This document shows, one piece after another, positions 8,803 to 17,360 of a stretch of DNA of 64,000 nucleotides (position 1 is the first letter of the stretch; each line of letters starts with the position of its first letter). The DNA is taken from positions 186,001 through 250,000 of the forward strand of contig QAIB01000002.1 of NCBI GenBank assembly GCA_030418545.1. The letters run 5' to 3'. The notes under the pieces are model-generated. The model was not told the DNA's origin. It saw only the letters and a list, made by a program, of their open reading frames with translations, and did no database searches. A program made the translations under genes and the position numbers. Origin of the DNA: Xenophilus aerolatus (GTDB lineage Bacteria; Pseudomonadota; Gammaproteobacteria; Burkholderiales; Burkholderiaceae_C).

Positions 8803-9647
8803 GCGCACCTGCGGCAGCGGCGATCACCGGCGCAGGCAGCGGCATCGGCCGCGAGCTTGCGCTGGCCTGCGCCCGCGAGGGGCTGGCGGTGGCATTGACC
8901 GACATCGAACCCGCGACGCTCGCGCAGACGGCCGTGATGGCCGAAGCGCTCGGCGCGGACGTGCTGGCGCGCGCGTGCGACGTCGGCCGCGCCGACCATG
9001 TCGAAGCCTTTGCCCGCGAGTGCGACGCCCGCTTCGGCGGCGTGGACTGGCTGTTCAACAACGCCGGCGTTGCGATTCTCGGGCCGGCCTGGGCCGCCAC
9101 CGACGAGGACTGGCAGTGGTTGTGGAGCGTCAACGTGCGGGGCGTGGCCAACGGCGTACGCAGCTTCGTGCCGCGCATGATGGCCCGTGGCACGCGCGCC
9201 CATGTGGTCAACACCGCGTCGGCGGCGGGGCTCGCGACGCTGGCCGGCTCCTCGGTCTACAGCGCGACCAAGCACGCGGTGGTCGCCTTCAGCGAATGCC
9301 TGGCGCGCGACCTCGAACAGGCGGGCGCGGATGTGGGCGTCTCGGTGCTGTGCCCGTCGCTCCTGCCGACCGGCATCCACCAGTCCGGGCGCAACCGGCC
9401 GTCCGCGCTGGCGAACACGGTGGCGCCTGCGGCCGCCTACGACGAGCGCGTGCGCCAGGGCATGGCGGCCTCGCCGATCGATGCGGCGGACGTGGCCGCG
9501 ATGACGCTCGACGCCATCCGTGCACGCCGCTTCTATGTGGTGCCGCATGCGCAGACCGGGGACTCGGTCCGCCGGCGCATGCAGGCGATCCTCGACGACC
9601 ATCGCGCGCTCCACCCCGGGGTGGCGGCGCGCACCCACCAGGAATGA
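8799..9647 (+). CDS. short-chain dehydrogenase/reductase
   Basis: A 282-residue classical SDR. It shows TGAGSGIGRELA at the N-terminus, an Asp after beta-2 (ALTDIEP, suggesting NAD), NNAGVAILG, the catalytic Ser in VVNTASAAG, and the YSATK catalytic pair. The C-terminal extension (about residues 220-282) is longer than in fatty-acid-type SDRs and resembles the group often annotated as SDRs acting on cyclic or terpenoid alcohols; no substrate can be deduced. The start overlaps the Bug stop by four bases. Confidence 0.92.
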   Translation: MSAPAAAAITGAGSGIGRELALACAREGLAVALTDIEPATLAQTAVMAEALGADVLARACDVGRADHVEAFARECDARFGGVDWLFNNAGVAILGPAWAATDEDWQWLWSVNVRGVANGVRSFVPRMMARGTRAHVVNTASAAGLATLAGSSVYSATKHAVVAFSECLARDLEQAGADVGVSVLCPSLLPTGIHQSGRNRPSALANTVAPAAAYDERVRQGMAASPIDAADVAAMTLDAIRARRFYVVPHAQTGDSVRRRMQAILDDHRALHPGVAARTHQE

Positions 9648-9648
9648 C

Positions 9649-10155
9649 ATGGCTGCTTCAGAACCCACACCGGCCGAACTGGCCGCCCAGGTGCAATCGC
9701 TGCTGGCGCGCATCGATCAGCTCGAGAACAAGGAGGCGATCCGCGCCCTGCGCGCCCGCTACCACGAGCTCGTGAACGAGGACCAGGGGCCGCGCCTGTA
9801 TGAGCTCTTCGCCCCGGATGCGTCCGTGGTCTACAACGGCCGCCCCGAGGTCCGGGGGCGCGAAGCGATCCGGCGCTTCTTCGAGACCTTCCCCGTGCAG
9901 CATGCGCGCCAGTTCATGCACCAGCACGAGATCCAGCTGCAGGGCGAGCGCGCCACCGGCTACTGCTACCTCGACGGCCGCCCCGTGAGCCAGGGCAAGA
10001 GCCTCTACGTGGTGGGGCGCTTCGACGACGAGTACATCCGGCTGGATGGCCAGTGGCTGTTCCAGCGCGTGGTGCTGACGGTCCACTACATGATCGAGGC
10101 GGCCGAGCGCTGGGACCACCTGCTGCCGATGCGCAAGGCGGAGGCGTCGCGATGA
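9649..10155 (+). CDS. SnoaL-like/NTF2-fold protein
   Basis: A 168-residue protein with a short N-terminal coiled-coil-like helix (QVQSLLARIDQLENKEAIRA), then a SnoaL-like cone fold (RYHELVNEDQ, LFAPDASVVYNGR, VRGREAIRRFFETFP, HEIQLQGERATGYCYLDGRP). Proteins of this fold in catabolic operons act as isomerases, dehydratases or aldol-type lyases on cyclic or polyketide-like substrates. The gene starts one base after the preceding SDR stop and overlaps the following SDR, so it belongs to the operon. The ATG at 9649 is used because an upstream in-frame start would overlap the SDR. Confidence 0.85.
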   Translation: MAASEPTPAELAAQVQSLLARIDQLENKEAIRALRARYHELVNEDQGPRLYELFAPDASVVYNGRPEVRGREAIRRFFETFPVQHARQFMHQHEIQLQGERATGYCYLDGRPVSQGKSLYVVGRFDDEYIRLDGQWLFQRVVLTVHYMIEAAERWDHLLPMRKAEASR

Positions 10156-10943
10156 GCCTGCCCGCGCTGTTCGACCTGCGGGGCCGCACCGTGCTCGTGA
10201 CCGGCGCCGCCAGCGGGCTGGGCCTGGCCATCGCCGAGACGATGCTCGAAGCGGGGGCGCGCACGGTGCTGACGGACGCCGACGAGCCCGCGCTCGCCCA
10301 CGAGGCCGAGCGGCTGCGCGCCGGGCATCCCCTGACCGAGGCGCTGCCCCTGGACGTGTCGCGTCCCGGCGCGGTCGACGCCGTGGTCGACGGCATCGTC
10401 GCCCGCCACGGTGCGGTGGACTGCGTGTTCGCCAACGCGGGCATCAGCGCCGGGCGGGGCTTCGTCGTCGAGGCCGGCCAGCTGGAGAACATCGACCTCG
10501 AACACTGGAGCCGCGTCCTGCAGATCAACCTCGACGGCGTGCTGGCCACGGTCCGCGCCGCCGCCCGGCACATGAAGCCGCGCGGCGCGGGGCGCATCGT
10601 CGTCACCTCGTCGATCGCGGGCATCCGCGCGGAGCCCCTGTCGGGCTACGCGTACGTGACGTCGAAGGCCGCGGTCAACAACCTGGTGCGCCAGGCCGCC
10701 ATGGAGCTGGCGCCGCACAACGTGCTGGTGAACGCGATCGCCCCCGGCCCCTTCGCAACCGGCATCAACGGCGGGCGGCTGCGACTGCCCGAGTCCGCGG
10801 AGCGCATGCGCACGCACATCCCGCTCGGCCGCGTCGCCGACACCTCCGAGATCAAGGGGCTGGCACTGCTGCTGGCCTCCCCGGCATCGAGCTACATGAC
10901 GGGGGCGATCATCCCGGTCGACGGCGGGGCGTCGGCGCGCTGA
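10152..10943 (+). CDS. short-chain dehydrogenase/reductase, last gene of LacI-linked operon
   Basis: A 263-residue classical SDR. Motifs are TGAASGLGLAIA, an Asp after beta-2 (VLTDADEP), FANAGISAG, the catalytic Ser in VVTSSIAGI, the Tyr/Lys pair in YAYVTSKAAV, and the C-terminal IIPVDGGASAR. The start overlaps the SnoaL-like stop (ATGA). With the SDRs at 5390 and 8799 this operon has three dehydrogenases. That suggests stepwise oxidation of a polyhydroxylated or cyclic compound, with the SnoaL and CMD proteins handling isomerisation or C-C cleavage. Confidence 0.92.
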   Translation: MSLPALFDLRGRTVLVTGAASGLGLAIAETMLEAGARTVLTDADEPALAHEAERLRAGHPLTEALPLDVSRPGAVDAVVDGIVARHGAVDCVFANAGISAGRGFVVEAGQLENIDLEHWSRVLQINLDGVLATVRAAARHMKPRGAGRIVVTSSIAGIRAEPLSGYAYVTSKAAVNNLVRQAAMELAPHNVLVNAIAPGPFATGINGGRLRLPESAERMRTHIPLGRVADTSEIKGLALLLASPASSYMTGAIIPVDGGASAR

Positions 10944-10992
10944 GCGGTCCCGCGTCCGGCGCCTGGGCGTGGGCCCGGCGCGCGGATGAGGC

Positions 10993-11940
10993 CTAGGGCG
11001 TTCGCGTCGCGTACTGCGCACGAAGCTCGTCCACCACCTCGGCCACGGTCTTCACGTCGTCGACACCCGAGACGCTGTGTCCTGCGCTCCAGATATCGGT
11101 CCAGCGCTGATTGGGCGCCGCGTTGGCGCCTCCGCCGAAGCGGCGGCGTGCCTCCTCGACGGAAATGCCCTCGTCCAGCGTCGAGATGTCGATGCCGAGC
11201 CGGCGCGCCGAGGGTGCCAGGAAGCTGGCGGGCAGGCCGGTGAAGCCGCGCGTGAGCAGCACGTCGTCGATCGAGCTGTCGACCAGCATCTGCCGGTAGT
11301 CGTCGCTCGCCAGGCTCTCGCGGGTGGCTATGAAGCGCGTGCCCATGATGCCGAGGTCGCAGCCCAGCGTGATGGCCGCACGCAGTGCGACGCCGTCGGA
11401 CAGGCCGCCCGATAGGACGATCGGCCCGTCGAACACATCGCGCACTGCCCGCACGAAGGCGAAGGGGTTGGCCCAGCCGGTGTGGCCGCCCGCGCCTGCC
11501 GTGAGCAGCACCAGGCCGTCGACGCCGGACTCGACCGCTCGCACGGCATGGTGCAGCGAGGCGACGTCGGCGAAGACCAGGCATCCGGCCTCGTGCAGGC
11601 GCGGCACCACGGCGGCCGGCGAGCCGACGCTGGTGATGACCAGCTGGGCCCTGTGGCGGGCGATCAGTTCGACCTCGGCCATCACGCGGGCCGGGTCGCG
11701 CCGCATGATGAGGTTGGGACAGTAGGGCGCCGTGCGCCCCGCGGCGGCCTCGGCTTCGGCGTCCAGCCTGTTCATCCAGGCGTCGAACTCTTCGAGCGAG
11801 TTGCAGTTGGCCGTCGGGAAGGCGCCGATGACGCCGGCGGCGCAGGCGGCCGACACCCAGTTGATGCCCGACACGCGCAGCATGGGCGCGGCGATCAGCG
11901 GCAGAGTCAGGCGATTGGAGAAGGGGAGTCGTGTCGTCAT
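10993..11940 (-). CDS. nitronate monooxygenase-family flavoprotein (NMO/IMPDH-like barrel)
   Basis: A 315-residue FMN barrel of the 2-nitropropane dioxygenase/nitronate monooxygenase family. It begins LPLIAAPMLRVSG, contains the phosphate/active-site loop TAGAGGHTGWANPFAFV with the conserved His, then GPIVLSGGLSDGVALRAA and GIMGTRFIATRES. Many members are in fact enoyl-CoA reductase-like or of unknown function. It overlaps the next NMO paralogue by four bases (ATGA) and is the distal gene of the minus-strand operon from 17323. The pairing suggests a two-subunit or sequential flavoprotein step on a CoA-bound intermediate, not nitroalkane detoxification. Confidence 0.88.
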   Translation of the reverse strand: MTTRLPFSNRLTLPLIAAPMLRVSGINWVSAACAAGVIGAFPTANCNSLEEFDAWMNRLDAEAEAAAGRTAPYCPNLIMRRDPARVMAEVELIARHRAQLVITSVGSPAAVVPRLHEAGCLVFADVASLHHAVRAVESGVDGLVLLTAGAGGHTGWANPFAFVRAVRDVFDGPIVLSGGLSDGVALRAAITLGCDLGIMGTRFIATRESLASDDYRQMLVDSSIDDVLLTRGFTGLPASFLAPSARRLGIDISTLDEGISVEEARRRFGGGANAAPNQRWTDIWSAGHSVSGVDDVKTVAEVVDELRAQYATRTP

Positions 11941-12941
11941 GGTGATGCGGTGGATGCGTCGAGATGGCTCAAGGCCGAGCGGGCCTGCTCGATGAGCTCG
12001 TCGACGATCTCGGCCAGGGGTTGAATGCGGGTGCCGAATCCGATGGACGGGCCCAGGGACAGCATGCCGCGGCGCCAGTCGCCATCGCGATAGCAGCCGT
12101 CGCGCGCCACCCGGCTGTCCAGCAGGCCGCCGAAGGCGGCGTAGTCGGCGGCGCCGGCGCGTTCGATGGCGTCGACGTCGCGGGCCGTGTCGTTGCGCAG
12201 GACGCGCCAGGTGTTGCCCAGGGTGTGCAGCAGCCGCATCGTGCTGTGCTCGTCGCAGCGGGCCAGGTGGTCCTTGTAGGCCGGATGGGTGGAGATTTCC
12301 TCGCTCAGCAGGAATCGGCTGCCGATGAGCACGCCATCGGCACCCAGCGCCATGGCCGCCACCAGCTGGCTGCCGTGGCCGATGCCACCGCCGAGCACCA
12401 GCGGCACATGGAACTGGCCACGCGCAAGGGCCAGGGCGCCCATCAGCATCGTGGGCAGTTCGTTCGCGCCGGGATGGCCGCCTTCTTCCATGCCGACCAG
12501 GGCGACGGCGTCGGCTCCCGCAGCCTGTGCGGCGAGGGCGTGGCGCAGGCTGGACGCCTTGTGGATCACCACGCCGCCCGACGCGTGGATGGCCTGGATC
12601 AGCGCATCCGGCGCGTACCCGGCGGTCTCGAAGTGGCGGACGCCGTGCGCGAGGGCGAGATCCAGGGCGGGCCGTACGCCGGCGTTCGCCTCGGGCCGCG
12701 CCGACAGCGTGAGGTTGACGCCGAAGGGCCGGCCCTGCGTGTGCTCGCTGCAGCGTTGCAGCTCCTCGCTCAAAGCCGACGTACCCGTGAACGAGCGAGG
12801 CGTGATGAAGCCCATGCAGCCTGCCCGGGTGAGCGCGCCCACGTAGCGCGCATCGGACAGCCACATCAGTCCACCGCCCAGGATCGGGTACGCGGTGCCG
12901 AACAGCCGGGTCAGCCGCGTGGGCCAGGGGGCTTGCGTCAC
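11937..12941 (-). CDS. nitronate monooxygenase-family flavoprotein, second paralogue
   Basis: A 334-residue FMN-dependent barrel. YPILGGGLMWLSD starts the barrel. FGVNLTLSARP, VVIHKASSLRHA and VALVGMEEGGHPG (conserved His in the flavin loop) follow. VPLVLGGGIGHGSQLVAAMALGADGVLIGSRFL provides the phosphate-binding site. It is only distantly similar to its neighbour at 10993, so the two are unlikely to be a recent duplication. It overlaps both neighbours by ATGA-type junctions, so the five genes 17323-10993 form a tightly coupled unit. Confidence 0.88.
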   Translation of the reverse strand: MTQAPWPTRLTRLFGTAYPILGGGLMWLSDARYVGALTRAGCMGFITPRSFTGTSALSEELQRCSEHTQGRPFGVNLTLSARPEANAGVRPALDLALAHGVRHFETAGYAPDALIQAIHASGGVVIHKASSLRHALAAQAAGADAVALVGMEEGGHPGANELPTMLMGALALARGQFHVPLVLGGGIGHGSQLVAAMALGADGVLIGSRFLLSEEISTHPAYKDHLARCDEHSTMRLLHTLGNTWRVLRNDTARDVDAIERAGAADYAAFGGLLDSRVARDGCYRDGDWRRGMLSLGPSIGFGTRIQPLAEIVDELIEQARSALSHLDASTASP

Positions 12942-14041
12942 AGGAGGTGCCGGGCGTTGTCCAGTGCGGGCGCCGGCGAGAGTGCGGCTGGATCGGCGCC
13001 CACAAGCGGTACGGGGAAGCGCACCAGCGACAGGGGCTGCGCGCCGTTCAGCAGACCGCGCTGCGCGAACTGCGGCAGGGTGGCCAATTCGTTAGGGGTC
13101 ACGACCGGCGCGACCGGCAGGTCATGCTGCGCCAGCAATTCGAAGGCGGCTTGCACGTCGTGCAGCATCAGCTGTTGCGCCAGGCGTTGATTGATCGCCT
13201 GCGCGTGCTTCTTTCTCACGCTCAGCATTCGGTACGGTTCGCCGCCGAACTCGCCCATGTCCAGCACCTGGCACAGGCGCGCCCAGAAGTGATCCTCGAG
13301 GGCCGCCACGGTCAGGAAGCCGCCGTCACGGCAGCGGAAGCTGCCATAGGCGGGCTTGACCTGGGTCGCCGCGCGCTGCTGGTCGAGGGTGCCGGCATCG
13401 TCGGCGCGCCACGCGCCCAGGCGCGGGTTCATCCAGTGCAGCACGCAGTCGGCCAGGGCCACGTCGAGGTGCTGGCCCCGGCCGGTCCGCTCGCGCTGGA
13501 GCAGCGCGGCCAGGGTGGCCGAGAGCGCGTACATCGAACCCGCCAGGTCGGCCACGGGCAAATTCAGGGTGTGGGACGGTGGCCCGCCCGGGTCGCCCGA
13601 GACCGCCAGCGCGCCGGCGGCAGCCAGGTAGTTGATGTCGTGTCCGGGCAGCCCGGACCACGGGCCCGACTGCCCGTATCCGCTCAACGAGACGTACACG
13701 AGACGAGGGAAGTCGTTGCGCAGGCTGGCGTAGTCCAGCCCGAGCCGCGCCATGACGCCGGGACGGTAGGTCTCCACGAGCACGTCGGCGCCGGCCGCGA
13801 GTTCGCGCACGCGCGCGCGGGCAGCGTCGTCCTTGAGGTCTGCCAGCAGGCTGAGCTTGCCCCGGTTGACGGCTTCGAAGCCTCCGGGCCCCAGCCGTCG
13901 CGCGTTGTCGCCCGCGGGCGGACGTTCGATCTTGATGACCCGCGCGCCCATCTCCGCCAGGTTCTGCGTGAAGAAGGGGCCGGGCAGCAGTTCGCTCAGG
14001 TCGAGGACCCTGATGCCGGACAGGGGACCGGACCCGTTCAT
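12938..14041 (-). CDS. CaiB/BaiF family III CoA transferase
   Basis: A 367-residue CoA transferase. Features are the N-terminal LSGIRVLDLSELLPGPFFTQ with MGARVIKIE, VYVSLSGYGQSGPWSGLPGHD, and VADLAGSMYALSATLAALLQRERTGRGQH with the catalytic-region Asp. Family III enzymes move CoA between acids through an aspartyl-CoA thioester. The start at 14041 overlaps the upstream acyl-CoA synthetase stop (ATGA). The operon therefore has two CoA-activating routes (ligase and transferase) for its substrate. Length is slightly short for the family but complete. Confidence 0.93.
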   Translation of the reverse strand: MNGSGPLSGIRVLDLSELLPGPFFTQNLAEMGARVIKIERPPAGDNARRLGPGGFEAVNRGKLSLLADLKDDAARARVRELAAGADVLVETYRPGVMARLGLDYASLRNDFPRLVYVSLSGYGQSGPWSGLPGHDINYLAAAGALAVSGDPGGPPSHTLNLPVADLAGSMYALSATLAALLQRERTGRGQHLDVALADCVLHWMNPRLGAWRADDAGTLDQQRAATQVKPAYGSFRCRDGGFLTVAALEDHFWARLCQVLDMGEFGGEPYRMLSVRKKHAQAINQRLAQQLMLHDVQAAFELLAQHDLPVAPVVTPNELATLPQFAQRGLLNGAQPLSLVRFPVPLVGADPAALSPAPALDNARHLL

Positions 14042-16158
14042 GCCGCGTCCCTCGACACGATGACGGCGTCCAGCGGCAGCGCGCCTTCGCCCTCGGCGCC
14101 GACCCAGATCGGGTTGAGGTCCATCTCCTCGATGCGGGCTGCGTGCGCCGTCACGAAATCGGAAACCTGCACGAGCAGGCGTTCCAGCGCGGCCAGGTCG
14201 GCCAGGGGCCGGCCCCGCGCGCCTGCCAGCAGGGGGAAGGCGCGCATCTCGCGCACCATCGATGCGGCTTCGGCCGGTCCGATCGGCAGCAGGCGCCGTG
14301 TGACGTCGCGCAGGATCTCCACGTAGACGCCGCCGAGGCCGAAGGTCAGCACATGGCCGAACACCGGATCGCGCGTCACGCCCGCCATCAGCTCCACGCC
14401 GCCGCGGGGCGCCATCTTCTCGATCAGGAGCCCGTCGATCACGGCGCCCGGCTGGTGATGCCGGGCGCTGGCCATGATGTCGTCCCATGCGAGCTCCACC
14501 TGCTGGCCATCCGCGATGCCGACCTTGACGCCCCCGATGTCGGACTTGTGCAGGATGTCCGGGCTCGCGATCTTCGCGACCACCGGATAGCCCATGCCGT
14601 CGGCCAGCCGGCGCGCCTCTGCGCGGGTGCGGGCGACATCGGCCGGCAGGAGTCGTATTCCTGCTTCGCCGAGCCACTGCTTGGCTTCCAGTTCGGACAG
14701 GTTCCGCAGCTTGCCGCCCGCGACCGCCCTCGCCGTCGCGGGCCGCGCCGCCGCGCGCGGTGCCTCGCGGCGTTCGCGCCCCCATCGCGTCCAGCGCTCG
14801 ATGGCCTTGATCGCCTTGTTCACCGATCGCGGGGGCGCAAAGCCGCCGGTCACGAGCATTCGGTAGCCCTCGCCCATGCGGTCGCTCATCCAGATCGGCA
14901 CGATCGGGCTCTGTACGCGCTGCTGCGCCGCGATGATGGTTTGCGCCATGCGCACGGTGGTTTCGCCGTAGTCCAGCGCGATCGGCGCGATCACGCACCC
15001 CAGGTTCGGGTCGGCAGCGACGGCGCCGAGCGTGCTTTCGATCAGGTCGGCGTCGCTCAGCACGGCGGCCGTCGTGTCGACCGGGTTGTGGATGGCGGCG
15101 TAGTCGGGGAGCTTGCTGCGCAGCAGTTCGGTGGTCTCGGGCGCAAACTCCGCCAGCCTCAGGCCGGCCATGCCGACGGCGTCGGCCGTGAGTGCCGTGG
15201 TGCCGCCCGAGGAGCAGTACACCCCGACGGCCTCGCGCTCGCTGGGCAGGGCGCGGGCAAAGAGCCAGGCCGTGTCCACCAGCTCGTCGATGTCGTCGAC
15301 CTCGATCACGCCGTACTGACGGAACACCGCGCTGTTCACTTCCGCCGAGCCGGTCAGAGACGCGGTGTGCGATTGCGCCGCGCGTTGCCCGTATTCGGAT
15401 TTGCCGACCTTCAGCGCGATCACCGGCTTGCCGTGGTCGGCCGCGCACTGCAGCGCGGCCACGAAGCGCGGGCCATCCTTGATGCCTTCCAGCAGGGTCA
15501 CGATGACCTTGATGTCCGGCGCCGTGGCCATGTAGTGGATGAAGTCGGCGACCTGCAGGTCCACTTCGTTGCCGGTGGACGCCCACAGCCCGATGCCGAT
15601 GCCGCGCTCCATGGCCTGCATGACGTTGCGTCCCAGGCCGCCCCCCTGGGTGGCCAGCCCGATCGGCCCTTGCACCAGGTCGTGCGGGAACGAAGGCGAG
15701 AAGGTCATGCCCAGGCGCTGGTTGACGTTCGTGAGGCCCGGGCAGTTCGGGCCGTAGACGCGCATGCCGACGCTGTCGGCAATCTCCTTGATGCGTTGCT
15801 GCGCGCGCTCTCCTTCGGCGCCGGCTTCGCCGAAGCCCGAACTGAGGATGACGGCGAAGGGCACGCGCCGCGCAGCGCACTCTTCCATCACGGCGATGAC
15901 GCCAGACGCGGGCACGGCGATCACGGCGACGTCCGGCGTGTGCGGCAGGGCGCTGATGCTGGGCCAGCACCGTTGGCCGCGCAGCTCGGTCTTCGTCGGG
16001 TTGACGAGATAGAGCTCACCGTCGATCTGCGAGTGGTCCAGCAGGTTCGTCAAGGTGCGGCCACCGATGCTCTGTGGCCGGTCCGACGCGCCCACCAGGG
16101 CGATCGAGCGAGGATGGATGAGGCGTGCCAGGTCGGTGCCGAAGTTCGAATCGGTCAT
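14038..16158 (-). CDS. NDP-forming acyl-CoA synthetase (acetate-CoA ligase-type, fused subunits)
   Basis: A 706-residue fusion. The CoA-binding Rossmann domain comes first (IHPRSIALVGASDRPQSIG). Two succinyl-CoA-ligase-like domains follow, with the phospho-His region in SHTASLTGSAEV. A C-terminal ATP-grasp domain runs from about residue 480 (GYPVVAKIASPDILHKSD, ELMAGVTRDPVFGHVL). Such enzymes convert an acid, CoA and ATP to acyl-CoA, ADP and phosphate. Third gene of the operon counting from the 3' end, it shares the ATGA junction with the CoA transferase. A 19-bp gap separates it from the acyl-CoA dehydrogenase upstream. Acid specificity is unknown. Confidence 0.93.
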   Translation of the reverse strand: MTDSNFGTDLARLIHPRSIALVGASDRPQSIGGRTLTNLLDHSQIDGELYLVNPTKTELRGQRCWPSISALPHTPDVAVIAVPASGVIAVMEECAARRVPFAVILSSGFGEAGAEGERAQQRIKEIADSVGMRVYGPNCPGLTNVNQRLGMTFSPSFPHDLVQGPIGLATQGGGLGRNVMQAMERGIGIGLWASTGNEVDLQVADFIHYMATAPDIKVIVTLLEGIKDGPRFVAALQCAADHGKPVIALKVGKSEYGQRAAQSHTASLTGSAEVNSAVFRQYGVIEVDDIDELVDTAWLFARALPSEREAVGVYCSSGGTTALTADAVGMAGLRLAEFAPETTELLRSKLPDYAAIHNPVDTTAAVLSDADLIESTLGAVAADPNLGCVIAPIALDYGETTVRMAQTIIAAQQRVQSPIVPIWMSDRMGEGYRMLVTGGFAPPRSVNKAIKAIERWTRWGRERREAPRAAARPATARAVAGGKLRNLSELEAKQWLGEAGIRLLPADVARTRAEARRLADGMGYPVVAKIASPDILHKSDIGGVKVGIADGQQVELAWDDIMASARHHQPGAVIDGLLIEKMAPRGGVELMAGVTRDPVFGHVLTFGLGGVYVEILRDVTRRLLPIGPAEAASMVREMRAFPLLAGARGRPLADLAALERLLVQVSDFVTAHAARIEEMDLNPIWVGAEGEGALPLDAVIVSRDAA

Positions 16159-16177
16159 GCGTTCGCTCCCGGATCGT

Positions 16178-17323
16178 TCAGGCGATGGCGGAGATGCCCA
16201 GGATCTCGCGGCCGACGATCAGGGTCTGGACTTCGGTGGTGCCTTCGGGAATGGTGCCGCCGCGGGTGTCGCGGAAGATGCGCTCGATCGGGTAGTCGGT
16301 CGCATAGCCCAGGCCGCCGTGCACCTGCAGGGCCATGCTGGCGACTTCGTGCGCGGCCTCGGTGGCGTAGAGCTTGGCGATGGAAGCGGCCGTGCGTGCG
16401 TCGTGCCCCGAATCCAGTGCCGCTGCGGCCCGCAGGCCGAGCGCGCGCGCTGCTTCCACGCGGATCGTCATGTCCACGATGAGCTTTTGCACCAGCTGGA
16501 AGCTCCCGATCGGCTTGCCGAACTGCGTGCGGGTGCGGGCATAGTCGATCGACAGGTCCAGCGCGGACTGCGCGGCGCCCACGGCGCCCATCGCGATGTT
16601 GACGCGGGCGCTGTCCAGCCCGATCAGCATCTTCTTGAGCGCGCCGCCTTCCTCGCCCAGCAGGTTTTCGCGCGGCACCTTGACGTTGTCGAAGCCCAGC
16701 TCGGCCGTGCCCGTGCTGCGCAGGACCATGGTGTCGACGCGGCGCATCTCGTACGGCGACACATCCCGTTCCACCAGGAAGGTCGACAGCTGGCCCTGGC
16801 AGTCGGGGCTGAAGGTGCGTGCCACGACGATGCCGAAGTCGCCGAAGGCGCCATTCGTGATCCACAGCTTGCGCCCGTTGAGCACATAGTGGTCGCCCTG
16901 CAAGTCCGCCCGGGTCTGCACCTGCGCGATGTTGGAACCGGTGCCCGGTTCGCTGATGGCGCTGAAGCATTTGCGCTCGTTGGCCAGCAGCGGCTTGAGG
17001 AAGCGCTCCTTCTGGGCCGGCGTGGCCTCGGCCGCGAGCTTGTTGATGGCGGCATTGGTGATGTTCAGGATCGTGCGCAGCGACAGCCATGCATAGCCCG
17101 CCTCTTCCATGAGCATGGCCCAGGTCAACTGGTCCAGGCCCATGCCGCCTTCTTGCTCGGGCAGCCGCCCGCCCAGGTAGCCGAAATCGGCCAGCGGTCT
17201 GAGCACTTCGAACGGGAAGGTGTGTGCCTTGTCGTGCTGCGCGACGATCGGTGCGATCTCGCTTTTCATGAAGCGGCGGACGCTGTCGCGCAGCAGGGCT
17301 TGTTCGGCGGTCTGGGTGTACAC
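16178..17323 (-). CDS. acyl-CoA dehydrogenase
   Basis: A 381-residue FAD-dependent dehydrogenase of normal length. It shows the N-terminal helical domain, then CFSAISEPGTGSNIAQVQTR (flavin contact), YVLNGRKLWITNG in the beta-domain, RTRTQFGKPIGSFQLVQK in the C-terminal domain, and GGLGYATDYPIERIFRDTR. IPEGTTEVQ carries the usual catalytic-Glu region. Electrons would pass to ETF and then to the ETF-QO encoded at 49162. It leads the minus-strand operon through the nitronate-monooxygenase genes, which begins 37 bp from the IclR gene's 3' end. Confidence 0.94.
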   Translation of the reverse strand: MYTQTAEQALLRDSVRRFMKSEIAPIVAQHDKAHTFPFEVLRPLADFGYLGGRLPEQEGGMGLDQLTWAMLMEEAGYAWLSLRTILNITNAAINKLAAEATPAQKERFLKPLLANERKCFSAISEPGTGSNIAQVQTRADLQGDHYVLNGRKLWITNGAFGDFGIVVARTFSPDCQGQLSTFLVERDVSPYEMRRVDTMVLRSTGTAELGFDNVKVPRENLLGEEGGALKKMLIGLDSARVNIAMGAVGAAQSALDLSIDYARTRTQFGKPIGSFQLVQKLIVDMTIRVEAARALGLRAAAALDSGHDARTAASIAKLYATEAAHEVASMALQVHGGLGYATDYPIERIFRDTRGGTIPEGTTEVQTLIVGREILGISAIA

Positions 17324-17360
17324 GGTTGTCTCCTTGGGAACGTGAAGGGGTGCCGGGGGG

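Noticed and set aside
10993-11940. Nitroalkane detoxification as the role of the nitronate monooxygenase-type genes
   Set aside because: Operon context is CoA-dependent catabolism, and many family members have other or unknown activities.
12938-15970. Apparent fusion of the CoA transferase with upstream sequence
   Set aside because: The upstream part is out of frame with the synthetase and shows no motif; the true start is ATG 14041 with ATGA overlap.
14143-16482. A 779-codon plus-strand open frame
   Set aside because: Antisense to the well-supported acyl-CoA synthetase gene; no motif and typical shadow composition in GC-rich DNA.
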